From positions 12,743,532 to 12,807,531 of the forward strand of contig CM055617.1 of assembly GCA_029379385.1 (NCBI GenBank): a stretch of DNA of 64,000 nucleotides, written 5' to 3'. A program made the position numbers and the translations under genes. A model generated the notes under the pieces. That model was given only the letters and a program-made list of their open reading frames with translations, had not been told where the DNA came from and made no database searches. This DNA comes from Quillaja saponaria (taxonomy: Eukaryota > Streptophyta > Magnoliopsida > Fabales > Quillajaceae). This document shows, piece by piece, positions 1 to 13,800 of the stretch. Numbering within the stretch: the stretch's first letter is position 1; each line of letters opens with the position of its first letter.

Positions 1-3000
1 ATTTATAACTGTTGATAGCAATAAAATGTTATATGTTAGTGATATTAAATTTAACGAAATATGTTATAACCCTCATAATCCGATATCGTAAAATTGAATT
101 TTAAACATAATATATAGATTTTTGTTATAAAATAAATAACATAAGTAAGTGATAATAATACAATTGAACAAATAGCGATATAATAAAAAATGTTACAACT
201 GTTATATTTTAGTATACATTTTGAAATTTTGGTGTATAACTTGTTGTTGTAATGTAAATAAAATTAGGATCAAGTAACCTAAAGTAATGGAATGATGAAT
301 ATGAATACATATATAAAATTACCACACTTTTGTTTGACCTTGATTTTGACTCACCTTCAACTTTTTTTTTTTCTTTTCTTTTCCCTTGTCTTTTTTCCCC
401 CCCACCAACTTTACTTTTTCCTCTTATTTTCTTTCTGGCCAAGCATGACTCCCCTGTTCTTGGCTCTATTCCAAAAATTTCTAGCTTTGCCTCACTTAGC
501 CGTAAAGCTTCCTTGGTCTCTTGGCAACTCTAGCTTCTTGTAGCTAAGTTTCCCTTCTTTTTTATTACTTTTATCTTGTTACGTTTGTCCTCTTACCTTC
601 AATCATAATCGTGAGACTTGCTGCCTTGTTTTGGCAGTTGCAGTAGTTGGAGTTGAGTCATTCTTTGCTGTTTCCTTTGCCTTGTCCAACTCTTGTTCTT
701 TTTCAAGTTAAGACTCTCAATCAACGGCAGCAACAGTGAGTTTAGTTGCTTTGTTTTGGCATGCAGCAACCTCCCATAGGCAAATCATAGCTTTGCCCCT
801 ATTCAGTCGTGGGAAGCTTTCACTTTGACCTACAGAGCTTGCAACTCCTCCTTGAAGGTGGCAGTAGCTCCAACTGCTGGTAACCATAAGTCCATCATGC
901 AAGCCTCAGATTGTTGGACCAGCCATGGGTGGTAACTTTCTTGCCTTCATGTAACTTTTTTCTTGTCCTCCTTGTGTGTTATGATAGATGAAGGGTTTGA
1001 AATAGTTATAAATAGAGGTGTAAGAATGAAAGTTTGAAAGTGTTTAACAAGGAAGTTTAGAATGAGTTGGTGATGATATTTAGTGATTTAAGCCTTTGGT
1101 TACTTGGATTAGCTAAATTATATTTAAGATTAATATTTGAAATGTGAGTAATGTGGAATTGATGTGGTATGTTGATTAAATTGGAAAAGGTACATGTATA
1201 TACAGACACACACACACCTATAAAAGTAGTTTATGCACCTAAGATGTTTGATAAAATGCCTATAAGAAAGCTAGTTATGACTTTTGAGTAAAACTTGGTA
1301 GATTTAAGTCTTGGTGGTTAGTTATTGTTGGAATTTGAATAAAAGTTCATAAACAAGAGTAGATAATGGTTGGTTAATGTTGTGGGTTAAGGAGTTGATG
1401 AAAGTGAGTAATGGGTATGAACAAAGGAGGGTTAGTTGTGAATAAAGTGTTAGAAAATAAGAGTTAAGAGGTTTTTAAGGGATGTAGGGCTAAATTTGGT
1501 GGGTTAAAGAAATCTTGTGTTTCCAATACTTTCAGGGCTGAATTAAATCAAGAGTTATAAAGAGAAAATGTAGTTAGGGTCTTGCGATGATATTTGAAAA
1601 TTTCATAATCTAGTTCTAAGTATATTTGTCGATAGAGTTACTAGACTATAGCTAGGTCCATGCAAGATTTTTAGTAAGCTTCAGTCAGTCCGGGAGACTT
1701 AGTTCAGGGGGTTGTGGTTGGAATTAGCTTAGGACCTCTAAATAAAAGTTATTTCTAACATATTAAAGGATAAATCTAGAGCGGTGTAGGTCTTAATTCC
1801 TTGTTGTGTGTATTTTGGAGATTGTGAAAGTCATGGATGTGACTTTTAGATCCTGCTGTACCTGTTTTGAATTAATTGATATTAAGGGGTCTTAAAGGAT
1901 GAATTAGGACTAGAGTGCTGAAGATGAAATGTTCCTAGCATCTTTAAAAACTGTACTGTAAATTTTCATAATTTAATTCCTAAGTATGAGAATTCTATAA
2001 TAATTGGCATCAGAGTTTGGTAACCAGGAATTTTACAAGAGCCCTTATTTTGTTCATGTGAGGAATTAAGTGAGTTTAAGGCTGACTTTAGGAGAAAGTT
2101 TCTAAATAAGAAAGATAGCTAACTTCCTAAAGTTAATGTTTAAACTTGGTTTTGTTAAATTGGGTTAAGTATGTAAGTTAAAATCAAACATATATCCAAG
2201 GGGGGTTATGAAAATATCTAAAAAGAGTAAACTTTAAATAAATACTTGAAATTTAGTAACTCTAGATTTTCGTAATTAAAATGTTATAATTTATAAAATT
2301 GATAGACTTAATAATACTTGAAACATGTAATTACAGCTTCAGAAAGTGTTGTTAAATCAATGACATGGTGAAACGCAAGAATAAGTGACGAATGAGATCG
2401 AAAAAATGTGAATGTTTAACTATTACCCTTTGGTTGCTACATTATTATGTATAATTGTATATATATTTGAATAAATATGTTATATGGGAAAATAAGCATG
2501 TGCAGTGTTTTAGTGAGTTATTTGAATTATGTTTGATGATTGAAATTGTTTGTGGTTAATAAGGGCCATCAAAGTAAAATTTTCTGAGAAGTAATTTTTA
2601 TTTCCGAAATTGAAATCCAGGTGCATCTATGATATTTTGATTTGATATTTCTGATATGAGATATTATAATTCTGACAATTGTTTTAAAAGAATTGAGTGC
2701 TTAGCCGTGGTAGGATGGATTGTGTACAGAGAATTAACCCATTGTACAGGCTCGTAAATGCCCGGTAGGGGAGATACTATTGTGCAAGCTAAGTTATTCA
2801 TTGGCCATTTGCTTGCTTTATATGCTGTAATTGCTTTGATTGATTTGTTATCCTATGAGTTATGAAATTATGATGGTTACAAATGCATACATGTATTTTG
2901 AATTAAGACATGAACATTGTTACATTATATTAATTGACTATATTTGTTATATACTTATGTTGAATGATGCTAGTACTCTTTCAGTATGGTTTTTCTACTC

Positions 3001-4107
3001 ACTGAGTTCATAAGACTCACCTTTCTCTTGTTGATTTTTTTTTTTTTTTTGGTAACAGGAGTTCAGTATATGGCTTTGCCTAGCTCGTGTCCTACCGACA
3101 GAGTTCGGCAAGGTATTTTTCAGGATCTCAGACTTGAAGTCAAGGGTAAAAGTTTGCAGTCACACTAGAACTGTAGGGTGTCAAATTTTGTATGGTGTAA
3201 AAGCCTAGTTGTTTGTCTTGTTTATGATGTGTATGGAGTGGAGCCCTTTGTCGCCTTTGTGTTGTTGTTGTGTAAAAACTAGAAGCATTTGTGTTTGTAT
3301 TTTGAGGCACATTCCAAATTGCAGGGAACCTCTGTCGAAGTTTTCAGTAAATTATTATTTGTTTCAATAAACAAACTTTTACAGTTAGATTTTGTTTTAT
3401 AAAATTTGTTTTTATGTATTGGTTTAGTCAAGAGTCCTATATATTCAGTTGTAGTAAAGTCAAGGTTACAGAGGTTTGGTTATCGAATCATCTGGTCAGT
3501 CATGCCTCTGTGAGGTCTGTGATAAAATAAGTCTTGATAATATCAATGGTTGACAAATTAAATTTAAATTATTTGTGATATAAAGTAATTGATTTCAAAG
3601 TATTAAATTAAGGAGGATGAGAAATGAAATGTAGTTATTATTATTATTATTTTTTTTTTTTGTTTTTTTTTGTTTATGGTTGTTACTGAATTTAACAAGG
3701 TTTTAATAGTTATGGGATTGGAACTATATTTTTATTTTTATTTTATATTAATAAGTGTTGAATAATAAAAAAAAATTTGAATCAATTATAAAGTTCAAAT
3801 CTAACATTGGAGGTGATTTATTTATTTATTTTTTTGATAATTCATTGGAAAGAAAGCATCAATTAGAATGCTGATAAATATCTTTGCTCTGATTATTTTA
3901 TTTTATTTTGTTATAATAGATTAAAATCATCCTGATTTTGCACTTGAAATTTTACAAAATAATATGTAACTCTTTATTTTATCTTAATTTTCATCCATAA
4001 GAAGTTTGTCTTGAGTTTCAATATAAAAGTATGCAAGATTAATATATTAAAAGTATATGCATAGTAAAATAAATTAATTTTAGAAAAAAATTTAATAAGA
4101 CCAAACT

Positions 4108-4143
<36 letters not shown>

Positions 4144-5446
4144 TAAGTTTTGAAAAAAAAAAATTATATCTAATTTTTTATTTTTTTGGTACATTGGAAG
4201 AGCTCAAACTTTAAAAGTCATATAAATTTGATTATACACATGACATATAGGCTAGTATATATTATATGTATCATCTTCAACTTTTATTAGGTTTTGAACA
4301 ATTTATGATAATGTGAGAAATTATTGATTAAATTCCATTATAATTAGAGTCATAAGTAATTGATAAATTATAAAATATTGTATATTCATAGACAATAGGT
4401 TTAATTATAAATGAAATCTCAATTGGATAATTTTATCATTTTAAATATTTTTATCTAAATTTATGGGAACAAATTATTCACCAAGAGAGTTAATTGACTG
4501 ATTTGATCAAAAAATAAGTTCAGCAAAGCAGAATCAATATATGATAGGAGAAAAAATTATTTTAAGAATATTAAAAATGAAGTACAAAGTGATTCGATAT
4601 TTTGAAATCGATTTTTTTTTTTCACCAATGGTGGCTGAAATTTTTATTTTTTATTTTTTCTGAACCCACATTTAATAATAACATTTTTATTTTATACCTA
4701 TTATGAATTTCAGAAACCCTAACTCAATGTAGTAGACTATCTACCTATTATGAATTTTAGAAATCCTAACTCAATGTAGTAGACTATCAAATCTAAAAGT
4801 ATGAAATTTATTTAAAATATTTTTAGGTAATGTTTAATTACTTAAATAATTAGATCCATTAAAATTTTAAAATTTTAATATAGATTTAATACATGCTAAT
4901 ATTTTTATTGAGTTAACTTAAAAATTAATTATCTTATCAAAATGGTTCATTAGTTTCTTATTTGTTTTGGATTACTTATTATTTAAATTTTTTTGAATGT
5001 ATGTATAAAAAAAGTTAGTTTGTGAGAGTAAAATTTATTAACAATAGTGTTGATTTAAGTAAAATTTATTAAGAAAAGTCTTGATTTATTATTTAGATGA
5101 ACCAATATAATTTATTTTGATTGAATTCCTATAAAAATAACTAATCATTAACTCTATATAATATATTTTGACTTCAATAGTGAACCTAAAAAATCAAATT
5201 ATAATATAAATTTTTATAAGAGTTGTTTTTCTTGTTCTTTGCATTTGAATTTTTGAATAAAAAACACTTATGTGTAAGAATATAAATAGTTAGTTGTTTA
5301 AATAACTAAATCTAGAAAGTTTTTCCTTCTTCTTATTTTAGTTAAAATATAATACAGCCATAATATATAACTAAACCTAGTAAAGGTTTTTTTATTCTCT
5401 TTTTATTTAAAATTTAATACATCGCTGTGTTTTGTTTAAGTTAATT
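1..5446. other. Gene-free, AT-rich region with decayed LTR-like sequence
   Basis: No convincing protein-coding exon is seen on either strand, and open frames are short and of low complexity. Around 1980-2030 there is a PBS-like string (ttggcatcagagtttgg), and 2690-3350 is less AT-rich and reads like an old retrotransposon LTR or leader. A 46-bp near-direct duplication lies at about 4693-4790 (unit beginning acctattatgaattt), and an (AT)n run at 4111-4139. The LTR origin is inference from composition and the PBS-like string, because no paired LTR is present. Confidence 0.4.
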
Positions 5447-6933
5447 CATTACAAGAAAAATACAATTTCGCGAGGCGGGGAAGCACTTATCCCTCACCTT
5501 TTTTGGAAGAATGCTAGTTCCCGCGAAAAACCGAATGGTGCCATATTTTTCATGGTGATGGTAATGAACGAAATGCCTGATGGAAAGGTGAGGAGCCTTG
5601 TCCCTCACTTTTTGGAATGTAGCTCGAATTATGTGTTTCATTAATTCAAATTTCAGAAGTGATGATAGGGCGAGGATATGACGAATTTTTAAATAAAACC
5701 TGATTGTAGGCCCGATCTGGTTCACTTCACTCTTTCACTCTTTTCCTTCTCCACCACCTACCACAGGGAGTTCGCTACTTCTCGTGCTAGGAATACATAT
5801 GTCAATTTTTAAAACATTAATATATTATTATTAATGTTGTTTGTGCTAAAATTTAACCCTTTTATATATATATATATATATATATTACGAGAGTTATGTG
5901 AAAACTATGACTACTAAGTAATTTGATTATCTCTCGATTTGACAGGTGATCGGTACAAAATATTGGTTGAGAAGTTTAGTCGACTCGTTGAAGAAGGGGC
6001 ACACAACTGGATTTTGTTAGGTCCTTAATCCTTGAGCAACGAGGAGCTCTTCGACGGTTAATTGCAGCGTTTCTACATCCACCTCTTTAGTGCTTGCAAG
6101 AGATGATACTTTACAACATGTAGCCGAGGAGGTGTTGATGACAGAGAGGGTTAGGAGTGCATTTGCCACCGACATCGCAACAACGCAATCCCACCAAATT
6201 TAGCCTCTTTGTTGTAGCTCCTCATACCACTTTATCTTTATGTTCACATAGATATGTAAGTTTGTTTTCAAATATGTTTTCACTAGAAGTAAATAAATAC
6301 ATTCTGTATAATTGTGTTAATAATTTAGTATATATATATTTATTAAGATGACTGGCGTGGTGGAGCAGATGATGTCGCAAGGGATGAGGACAAGGATTTT
6401 GGCTGTAGTTAGTTTTTTTATTTTATTTTAGTGGAAGTAATAACAATAAATTTTATTATATAACTATTTCAAAATTCAATGGTTTGAACTTGTAAATTTG
6501 GTATTCATACACCAATAAAATTATTTCGTTATCTACAATGATTTTGATGCATTATTCATGTTTTGATGATATTGTAACGATGTTGAGGGTTTAAGGAATA
6601 CCGAGAACTTGGCGTAGGTTTGGTAGGGACGCTGTGAAGAAAATGACGAGGGGATTGACATTAAAAATGTTCCTTGCTATTTGGCGAGGGAGAACCCAAA
6701 AAAAAAAAAAAAAAAAAAAAGCTACCACTCCATGTGTCGAGGGCATTACATCTCTCGCCATAATATAGCAAAGGATTGACGAGACATTATCTCATCATTC
6801 ACGATTTAGTGAGCAAGATTTGATGAGACAAGCCTTTTGTCGCCAGTCCATTGCCCTTTCATCACCAAACTAATTAACAAAGGAAGGGCGAGAAATTGCT
6901 TCTCTCGCGGAACTATGTTTTCTTGTTGTTGTG
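5447..6933. mobile_element. Non-autonomous CACTA (En/Spm-like) DNA transposon
   Basis: The left end reads cattacaagaaaaatacaat followed by ttcgcgag. The reverse complement of the right end reads cacaacaacaagaaaacata followed by gttccgcgag. These are matching terminal inverted repeats of the CACTACAAGAAA type that marks plant CACTA elements. GC-rich subterminal blocks with cgcgag and ctctcgc motifs repeat in both orientations inside, as is usual for the family. The flanking trinucleotides are att and act, so the 3-bp target duplication is imperfect. No transposase frame is present, so the element depends on a partner. It also holds a run of about 23 A at 6697-6720. The family call is by TIR similarity. 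Confidence 0.6.
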
Positions 6934-7889
6934 ACTTAAAAAAATAATTAAGTTATCAAAATAGTTATTGATTTGTGGTTTCATTTGAGAAGTTTATAAT
7001 ATACTATAGATTATCATTTAAAACCACTCCACTATGATTTCAATAATTTATCCAATAAGTCAAAGCATAAAACCTACAAAAACTCTAATCCTGCGACCTC
7101 TTCTTTATTTTTATGGTTGTCCTCTTAGTTATGGGCTTTATTTTGAGATATATAAAGACTAGTCAACTTGAGAATGCCAACAAATGAATAAAGAGAAAAA
7201 CTAGAAGTCAAAAAGGTTTAAATATTATTTTTATACCTGATAATTACACTCTTTTTCAATTTTGTTCTTTTTTTTTTTTCCTATTTAAATTCTTTATGAT
7301 TCAAATCTGTTAAATTATAACAGAAAATTACAACACGTCAATTTTTAGGGGAAGAGGTGAAATTTCTTATAATAAAAATTTACCCATTAGGGGAAGAGGT
7401 GAAATTTCTTATAATAAAAATTTGCCTGTGGGTAAGTAGTGTTGTGTAGAACCAAACTTATTAAATTTTTAAAATTTAATTAGAAAAAAAATATTACAAT
7501 TTAAAGAACTCAAAATAGATATATATATATATATATATATTTTAAGAATCAAATTTTGGAAAACAGTATTTAAGCCAATGAAATAAATGGTAGATAACCT
7601 TGTGTGGTTCCTACATAAGACGCAGACGTTTAAATCTGTTATTGCAGTCAAATGTCTGCCATTAGAACAAGAGTTTGAATACATATGTACCAGATACAGG
7701 GACAAAAAAAAATTTTTGCCTCACCAACTACAAAGTCCAAGCTAAGCCCCACGGTACCCCCACAATTACTAGTTTCTTGTTTCTTACACAACATACAAAA
7801 ACAACCTATTTTTTCAGAAGCAATCCAAAAAATTTTAGAATCAATCTAACAATTTCTTCTTCACCTTCATTTCCTTTCTTTCTACACTA
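6934..7889. promoter_or_regulatory. Upstream region of the CAD1-type gene
   Basis: About 950 bp of AT-rich sequence between the CACTA element and the first ATG. It contains a direct duplication of about 36 bp at 7347-7423 (unit beginning taggggaagaggtgaaattt) and an (AT)n run at about 7519-7541. The pyrimidine-rich stretch at about 7845-7885 is probably 5' UTR. I do not see a clear single TATA box. Confidence 0.35.
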
Positions 7890-10800
7890 ATGAAAGATCC
7901 TTCTTTGGTGGGAAACCCCACAATGGAAACAAGAGCAGCTAGCTCCGATGCTTTGATTGCAACTCTCCGCAACTCAATCCAAGCTCTGGGTCGAGGTTTT
8001 GATGTCACCTCTGATATTCGGCTGCTCTACTGCAAGGGAGCTCCTGGGTCAAGGCTGGTTCATCTTGATGAAGACCGCAATAGGGATCTTGTCGTCTCTG
8101 ATGGCGTTGTTATTCCAAGTGTTTCTATTGACATTGAGTGCTCCCCTGGAAAGAGTACCGTAGAGAGAATCCCTGTTTGTAGCTTCCATGAGGTGATTCT
8201 TGTGATCGATTACGATTATGGGTTCTCAATTTCTTTGCTTGCTTATGGATGTTAGAAAAAATTTAGCTGGAGCCGTTACAATTCCATAATTCTAGGCATA
8301 TTGGGATTCTTGTTCGTATTCCTCTGCTTCTCATTGTTGGCTGATTTGATATTTGGTTTTGTTTCATTTCACTAAATTCTGCCTTGTTGTTGGATTCTTG
8401 TCTTCTTGACTTTCAATTGGTTGGGTCTTAGGTGCTAAGTTAAAGTCATAATATGGAATTTTCTGTTTTCTAGTAGTGCATTGTACTTCTGGACCGATGG
8501 TTCACTTTGATTAGTTTAGAATAATTCCATACTCAAATAAATGTCCAATTATTCTTATATTCTGATAGTTTTGGGAGTTTGAATATAAGAATCACTAGGT
8601 ACTGCCTATCCGAACAATTGGATCAGTGGCTGAGCAATGTTCTTTTCGCTTTGCATACCCTAGAAATAGAATACTGATATACATATACTGTTTATATTGA
8701 ATTTAAAAAGAAATGTGCTTTTCTTTTTGCATACCCTAGAATACTGATATACATGTATTGTATACTTTGAATTTGAAAAGAAAAGCAGTTTTAGTTTGTT
8801 CCAATAGTCATTTTGGCATTTCTGGAAGATATGGGTCTCAGTACATACACAGTTATTAATTTACTTGTTCGATGCTGTAGAAACTTTTTATTTAAATTCA
8901 AGCATCAGAACCACCTTCTAATTGATGGGTCAAAAAGGGCTATGAATATTATATCTTCTAAATCATGTAACTATTTGGGGTGGAGGGAAGTGGCACATTC
9001 CTTTTGAGCAATAAAGAAGAAGATTTTGAAGACTCCCTAAGCTGGGGTAAACCTATTTCTATTTTGGTGTCTCTTAGAAAGAAATTAGCTGAAGGATGAA
9101 GCTCTGAGTGCATACCTTCCTCTCTATCTCCAACTGGGATTTCTTTTTTCTTATATCAACATTATGAATAATATTACGTCTTTTCAGATAATGCATACGA
9201 CTCCAGGTAGAATCCTAGAGAGATAAATTGTTAAATTTAACTCTGCCCTCTTAGAGTTGTCTTCTTAACCAAAATTCCTGCGATTGAGAAAGTAATATCC
9301 AAATGTCGGAGAAACAATGAGGCTTTGGAAGCTTTAATTGGAATGTTTGTTCAGTTATTAATCTGAAGAATGCTGCAGGAAGTTCTGCCAGAAGACGCAG
9401 TATCCAAACTCTATAATAGTTGCACATGATCGTGCAATTATATGTCATTTTTATTAAGAGGAGTAAAGGTAGTTAATCAATTGTGGTTCACTGGTTCTTT
9501 AAGCTTAAATTGAATAATCAATTGTAGTTCACTGGTTCTTTAAGCTTAAATTGAACCGTTTCACTGGTAGTTCTTTGTCATAGTATCAATCCACTCTATA
9601 GCATCCGTGCATTTTTACTAGATCACTCGCTTCATAAAAAGATTTCTTGGAGTAGCATAGGACAATTGCTGCTATTACTTTATATAGGCATTGATGAAAG
9701 GCTTGAAGTGCATTCGATGCAATCTTGAGTTTGAGTTAAAATTTAATTTGGATCGAAACTATTCTGTTTGGAAGGAGTGTTGAATGACTCTATTACTATC
9801 ATATTCATTTGTATTTCTATTTTATTTAAATGTATGAAGGAAATTCCTGATTCTCAATAATTTGTTTGTTATCTGATTTGTCATTGTTCGTTTCTATTTC
9901 ACCTATGACAAGGATGAGAAAAAATCTATCTGAAAGGGTTAGACTTATACTTTTGCATGGAATGCTCTTCATTGTTTGCAATAGATTGTTCATTATAAAT
10001 TCTAAGCTAGGTTCACAAACTATATATCTTGTGTTTCTGGATATAATATATTCACGTTTTCTTTATAAAATATAGTATTAGAAGTTGGAACCATTTCGAC
10101 TTTTTGTTTTTATTTTTACCTGAGTTGCTAATTCACTTTTACTTATGAAAAGCAAGGGACTAAGTTCTCTCCTCTGACCACTGTCAACAACTCTACCTAT
10201 TTGGTGAATTATTTAGTGACCTTTGATGCTTGATATTTCAGATGGCAGAGTATTTCAATGAGAAATCAGGTATATCTGGACATGTTCCACTTGGAAGCTT
10301 CAATTCCATGTTCAATTTTACTGGCTCCTGGATGGTTGATGCAGCAGCTACAAAATCTCTTGCATTGGTTGGATATTTTGTTCCCCTAATCAAAGTTAAA
10401 TTGACGAAAATGACTTTAGTTTTGCTTGAGGAAATCAAGCGTGCTGTTCCTCACTCTTGGGATCCATCATCCATGGCCAGGTGAATTATTTAGATTCATA
10501 TGTGCTCTCAATTTAATTTTCGGAAATGTTTCCAAGCTATTTTAGTTTGATGCATAATATTTTGAATGTAGCAAATTTCTCACTCTTAGTTGATGTTTAT
10601 ATATCTTAAGGATAACTTAGGTTCAGATCATTATGTCCAAATTTATAGGTGACTTGGCCTGGCAAATTATTAATACTTGTCCTAATTTTAATTGTATTTT
10701 ATTTTTAGCTTCAACAACTTTGAGCCATAAGATCACCATTTATGGCTGACTAGCACAATGATCTTTGTATAGCACACTCACTTTATGTCATGTTGACCCC

Positions 10801-13800
10801 AGTGGTATTTGTTGGTTTGCACATTTGGGTTTGTGTACAATTTGGAATATTAATAGAAGTCTATTGGAGCTGAAACTTGATCTTTGATGAGAGAAAACCA
10901 AAAGAAAAATATATGCTGAAGAATTTACTTGTCCTGGAAAATGCTTTACACTTACCAATTATGATTCTCTAATTCAGATGTGACTGCAGTTAGGCAAGAA
11001 AAAACATTGCAGAAAGCATAGTGGCTGATGAGATTAACTTGCCAGTTTCCAGTTTCCATAAACCAATACAATTCCTGACATATTCCCCATTTTGCAGAGA
11101 AGAAAATCAAATGTTCTTGACTTCAGTTATATAGAAGTAAAAGATTACAGAAAGTATATACATTGTTAGAGTAATGTGACTAAACTTTACACAAAACTAA
11201 TGTGCACAAACTTGATATTTAGGACAGCCTTACCATACGACATAAGCTGCCATAAAAAATTAATAATAATAAAATAAAATAAAAACCAACTAAAAGGGAG
11301 AATAATATTGTTTATCAGTGTAATGTGCTGGAGTAGCTTAGGTTCTGATTGGAAACTTTTCTGTTTCCAGTTTTATTGAGAATTTTGGCACACATATTGT
11401 TACATCTGCAACTATTGGTGGAAGAGATGTAGTTTATGTCAGGCAGCACCAGTCATCTCCTTTATCAGCAATGGACATCGAGAACTATGTGAAGGAGATT
11501 GGGGATGATAGGTTTCTTGATGAGAAAAACCTGTCAAGTGCTGTCCCTGGCCCTTTAAGATACAAGGACAAGGTTTGTATTAAAGCACTTTCCATTTCAT
11601 TTTTTCTCTGTTTCTGAACGAGGAGATTTGATCCCTCTATGAACACATAGGTCCCTATCTTTGAAGAAGCCCCCATAAAATGACCCCTTAATTTTGTTGA
11701 TGCAGGATGTAACTGTCATTTTCAGGAGGAGAGGAGGGGATGATCTTGAGCAGAATCATGCTAGATGGGCTGAGTCTGTACCCTTGGCGTCAGATGTTAT
11801 TAACATGACATTTACTCCCATTGTTTCTCTTCTTGAGGACACGCCAGGAATGAAGCATTTGAATCGTGCAATTGAGTTGTATCTGGAGTGTAAGAAATCT
11901 TCCCAAATTTTAATATTGTGGTTTCAAATGTAAATTCGTTTCAATATTTATTTTGTAATATTGTTACTCAAGTAATCCTAAAAGTATCAGTAAAAGTATC
12001 CTACCCTAAAATATGAAGTAAGATGCTATTGAAGGGCCTAGCTGCCTAGGTGACAATATCAATAGTTGAGATTAAGGATTACTGATGCATCTAGCTGGCA
12101 CTTCTGGTATCGTGCGTCAGTACTTCAAAAAGATAGAGATATTGAAGAGATTGTTTCTCATAAAATTAGGTTTTTCTGGAGTTCTGTACCATCTGATGAT
12201 ACCCTTGAAGCTAAAAGTAAAATTTATAGAATTCCACATGACTCGCTGTATTGCATGTCCAAGAAAATAAGTGTCATTGGGATAAGAGCTCTGTAATAAT
12301 ATAAGGAAAGAAAGAATGACAAATGAAGATATGCTGTCAAAGTTAGATACCTTGCATTGAAGTGTAAAATGGTAGAGATATGTACAATTAAGATGCAAAT
12401 GCCCAGTGTGAGGGGTGAAATACTTCAGGTAGGTCAACCAAAGAGGATTAGAGAACATCAAGATGACATGGGAATATGTGATAAGGGATGGCTGTGGATA
12501 AATTGAAAGGAGAAAGAGAATCCATATGTAGGACGCTGACAAGTTTTTGCATGTCATTAAGGTTGTTATGTTGTTATTATTACTGCTTCTACTGCTGTTC
12601 TTTGCAAGTGTTAGGTACATGATTTGATTAAAACTGAACTTCTGTCCATCTTATCAAAAGAAAATGAAAAGGAAAAAAAGAAATGGGTAACAAAATCAAT
12701 CGTTTTAAGTTTGACACATCATTCTTCAAGTTTCATATAACACCACTGGTGCCACCAGGGTCAGTGTCCCCTAGAAGATTGATTCTTATAGATATAATTT
12801 ACTGATTAATCCTATATTAACAGATTTTGACACTCAAGTTAAGCACAAGGTGACAGCAGGGATCTTGAGAGATTGAAAGTGTGGTTGCTAACCAAGTTTT
12901 CAAGAGGACAGTGTTACTTTACACTGACTATTTCTTAGGGATAGCATTTAGTACATGTTCTACAGCAATGTAATGGTGCTGTGACATTAATTTTACATAA
13001 TTGCTTGTGTATATTGTTTTAACTGTTGTTTCTTCTACTAGACAAACCACCTATTGAAGATCTACAATATTTCTTGGATTTTCAAATTCCTCAAGTTTGG
13101 GCTCCAGAACAGAATAATTTGCAAAGGAAGGAGCCTGTTTGTCAATCTCTTCAGTTTAGTTTGATGGGTTCTAAGCTTTATGTCAGCCCAGATCAGGTAT
13201 TCTCTAAATCTTCCTTGATTGGAACATTTATGCTTATGGAATCGTGTAAAGGAGAACTATCCCTCAGAAGAAATAATGTAAACCAGAACTAAAATATTTC
13301 TCTTTCCTATTCAATTAAATCACTGACTATCTGAAGTGGGTATCTCAGAGGGGAGGAAGAGAGAGGCACACTCACAATTTCTCAGATAATTTTGGTACTG
13401 CTCAGCTGCCGGGTAGTTATGTGGTGCTGGGTAACCCTGTAGTAAAAGTGTGCATTTTTTCTTCTTTTCATTAGTTGCTTAGGTGCAGTTATCCCAAAGC
13501 ACAAGCATGACCATGCTATCGACACCAAATTGATCTGAGAAAATTGTCATCATTACTTTAACAAGTTTTTAAGTAGTGTCAACTGTGAGTTAAAGATCAT
13601 TTACATTTGAACTGATAGTCCAAAAAATGAATATTGTTATGCTTTGATTTTTTTAAAGTGACACTCAATTTGGGGTTGAGAAAAGAGAGAGTTGTCACCT
13701 CAATTGAGACAGATGCTGAATCTCTTGATATGTACAATTATGCATTCATGTTTTTCAAATGCAAGTGTTTCCTAATGGCAAAACATATACAACGTTCCTT

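Noticed and set aside
12117..12620. A 167-codon minus-strand frame
   Set aside because: It is the antisense of a LINE relic in a CAD1 intron, with low complexity and no domain.
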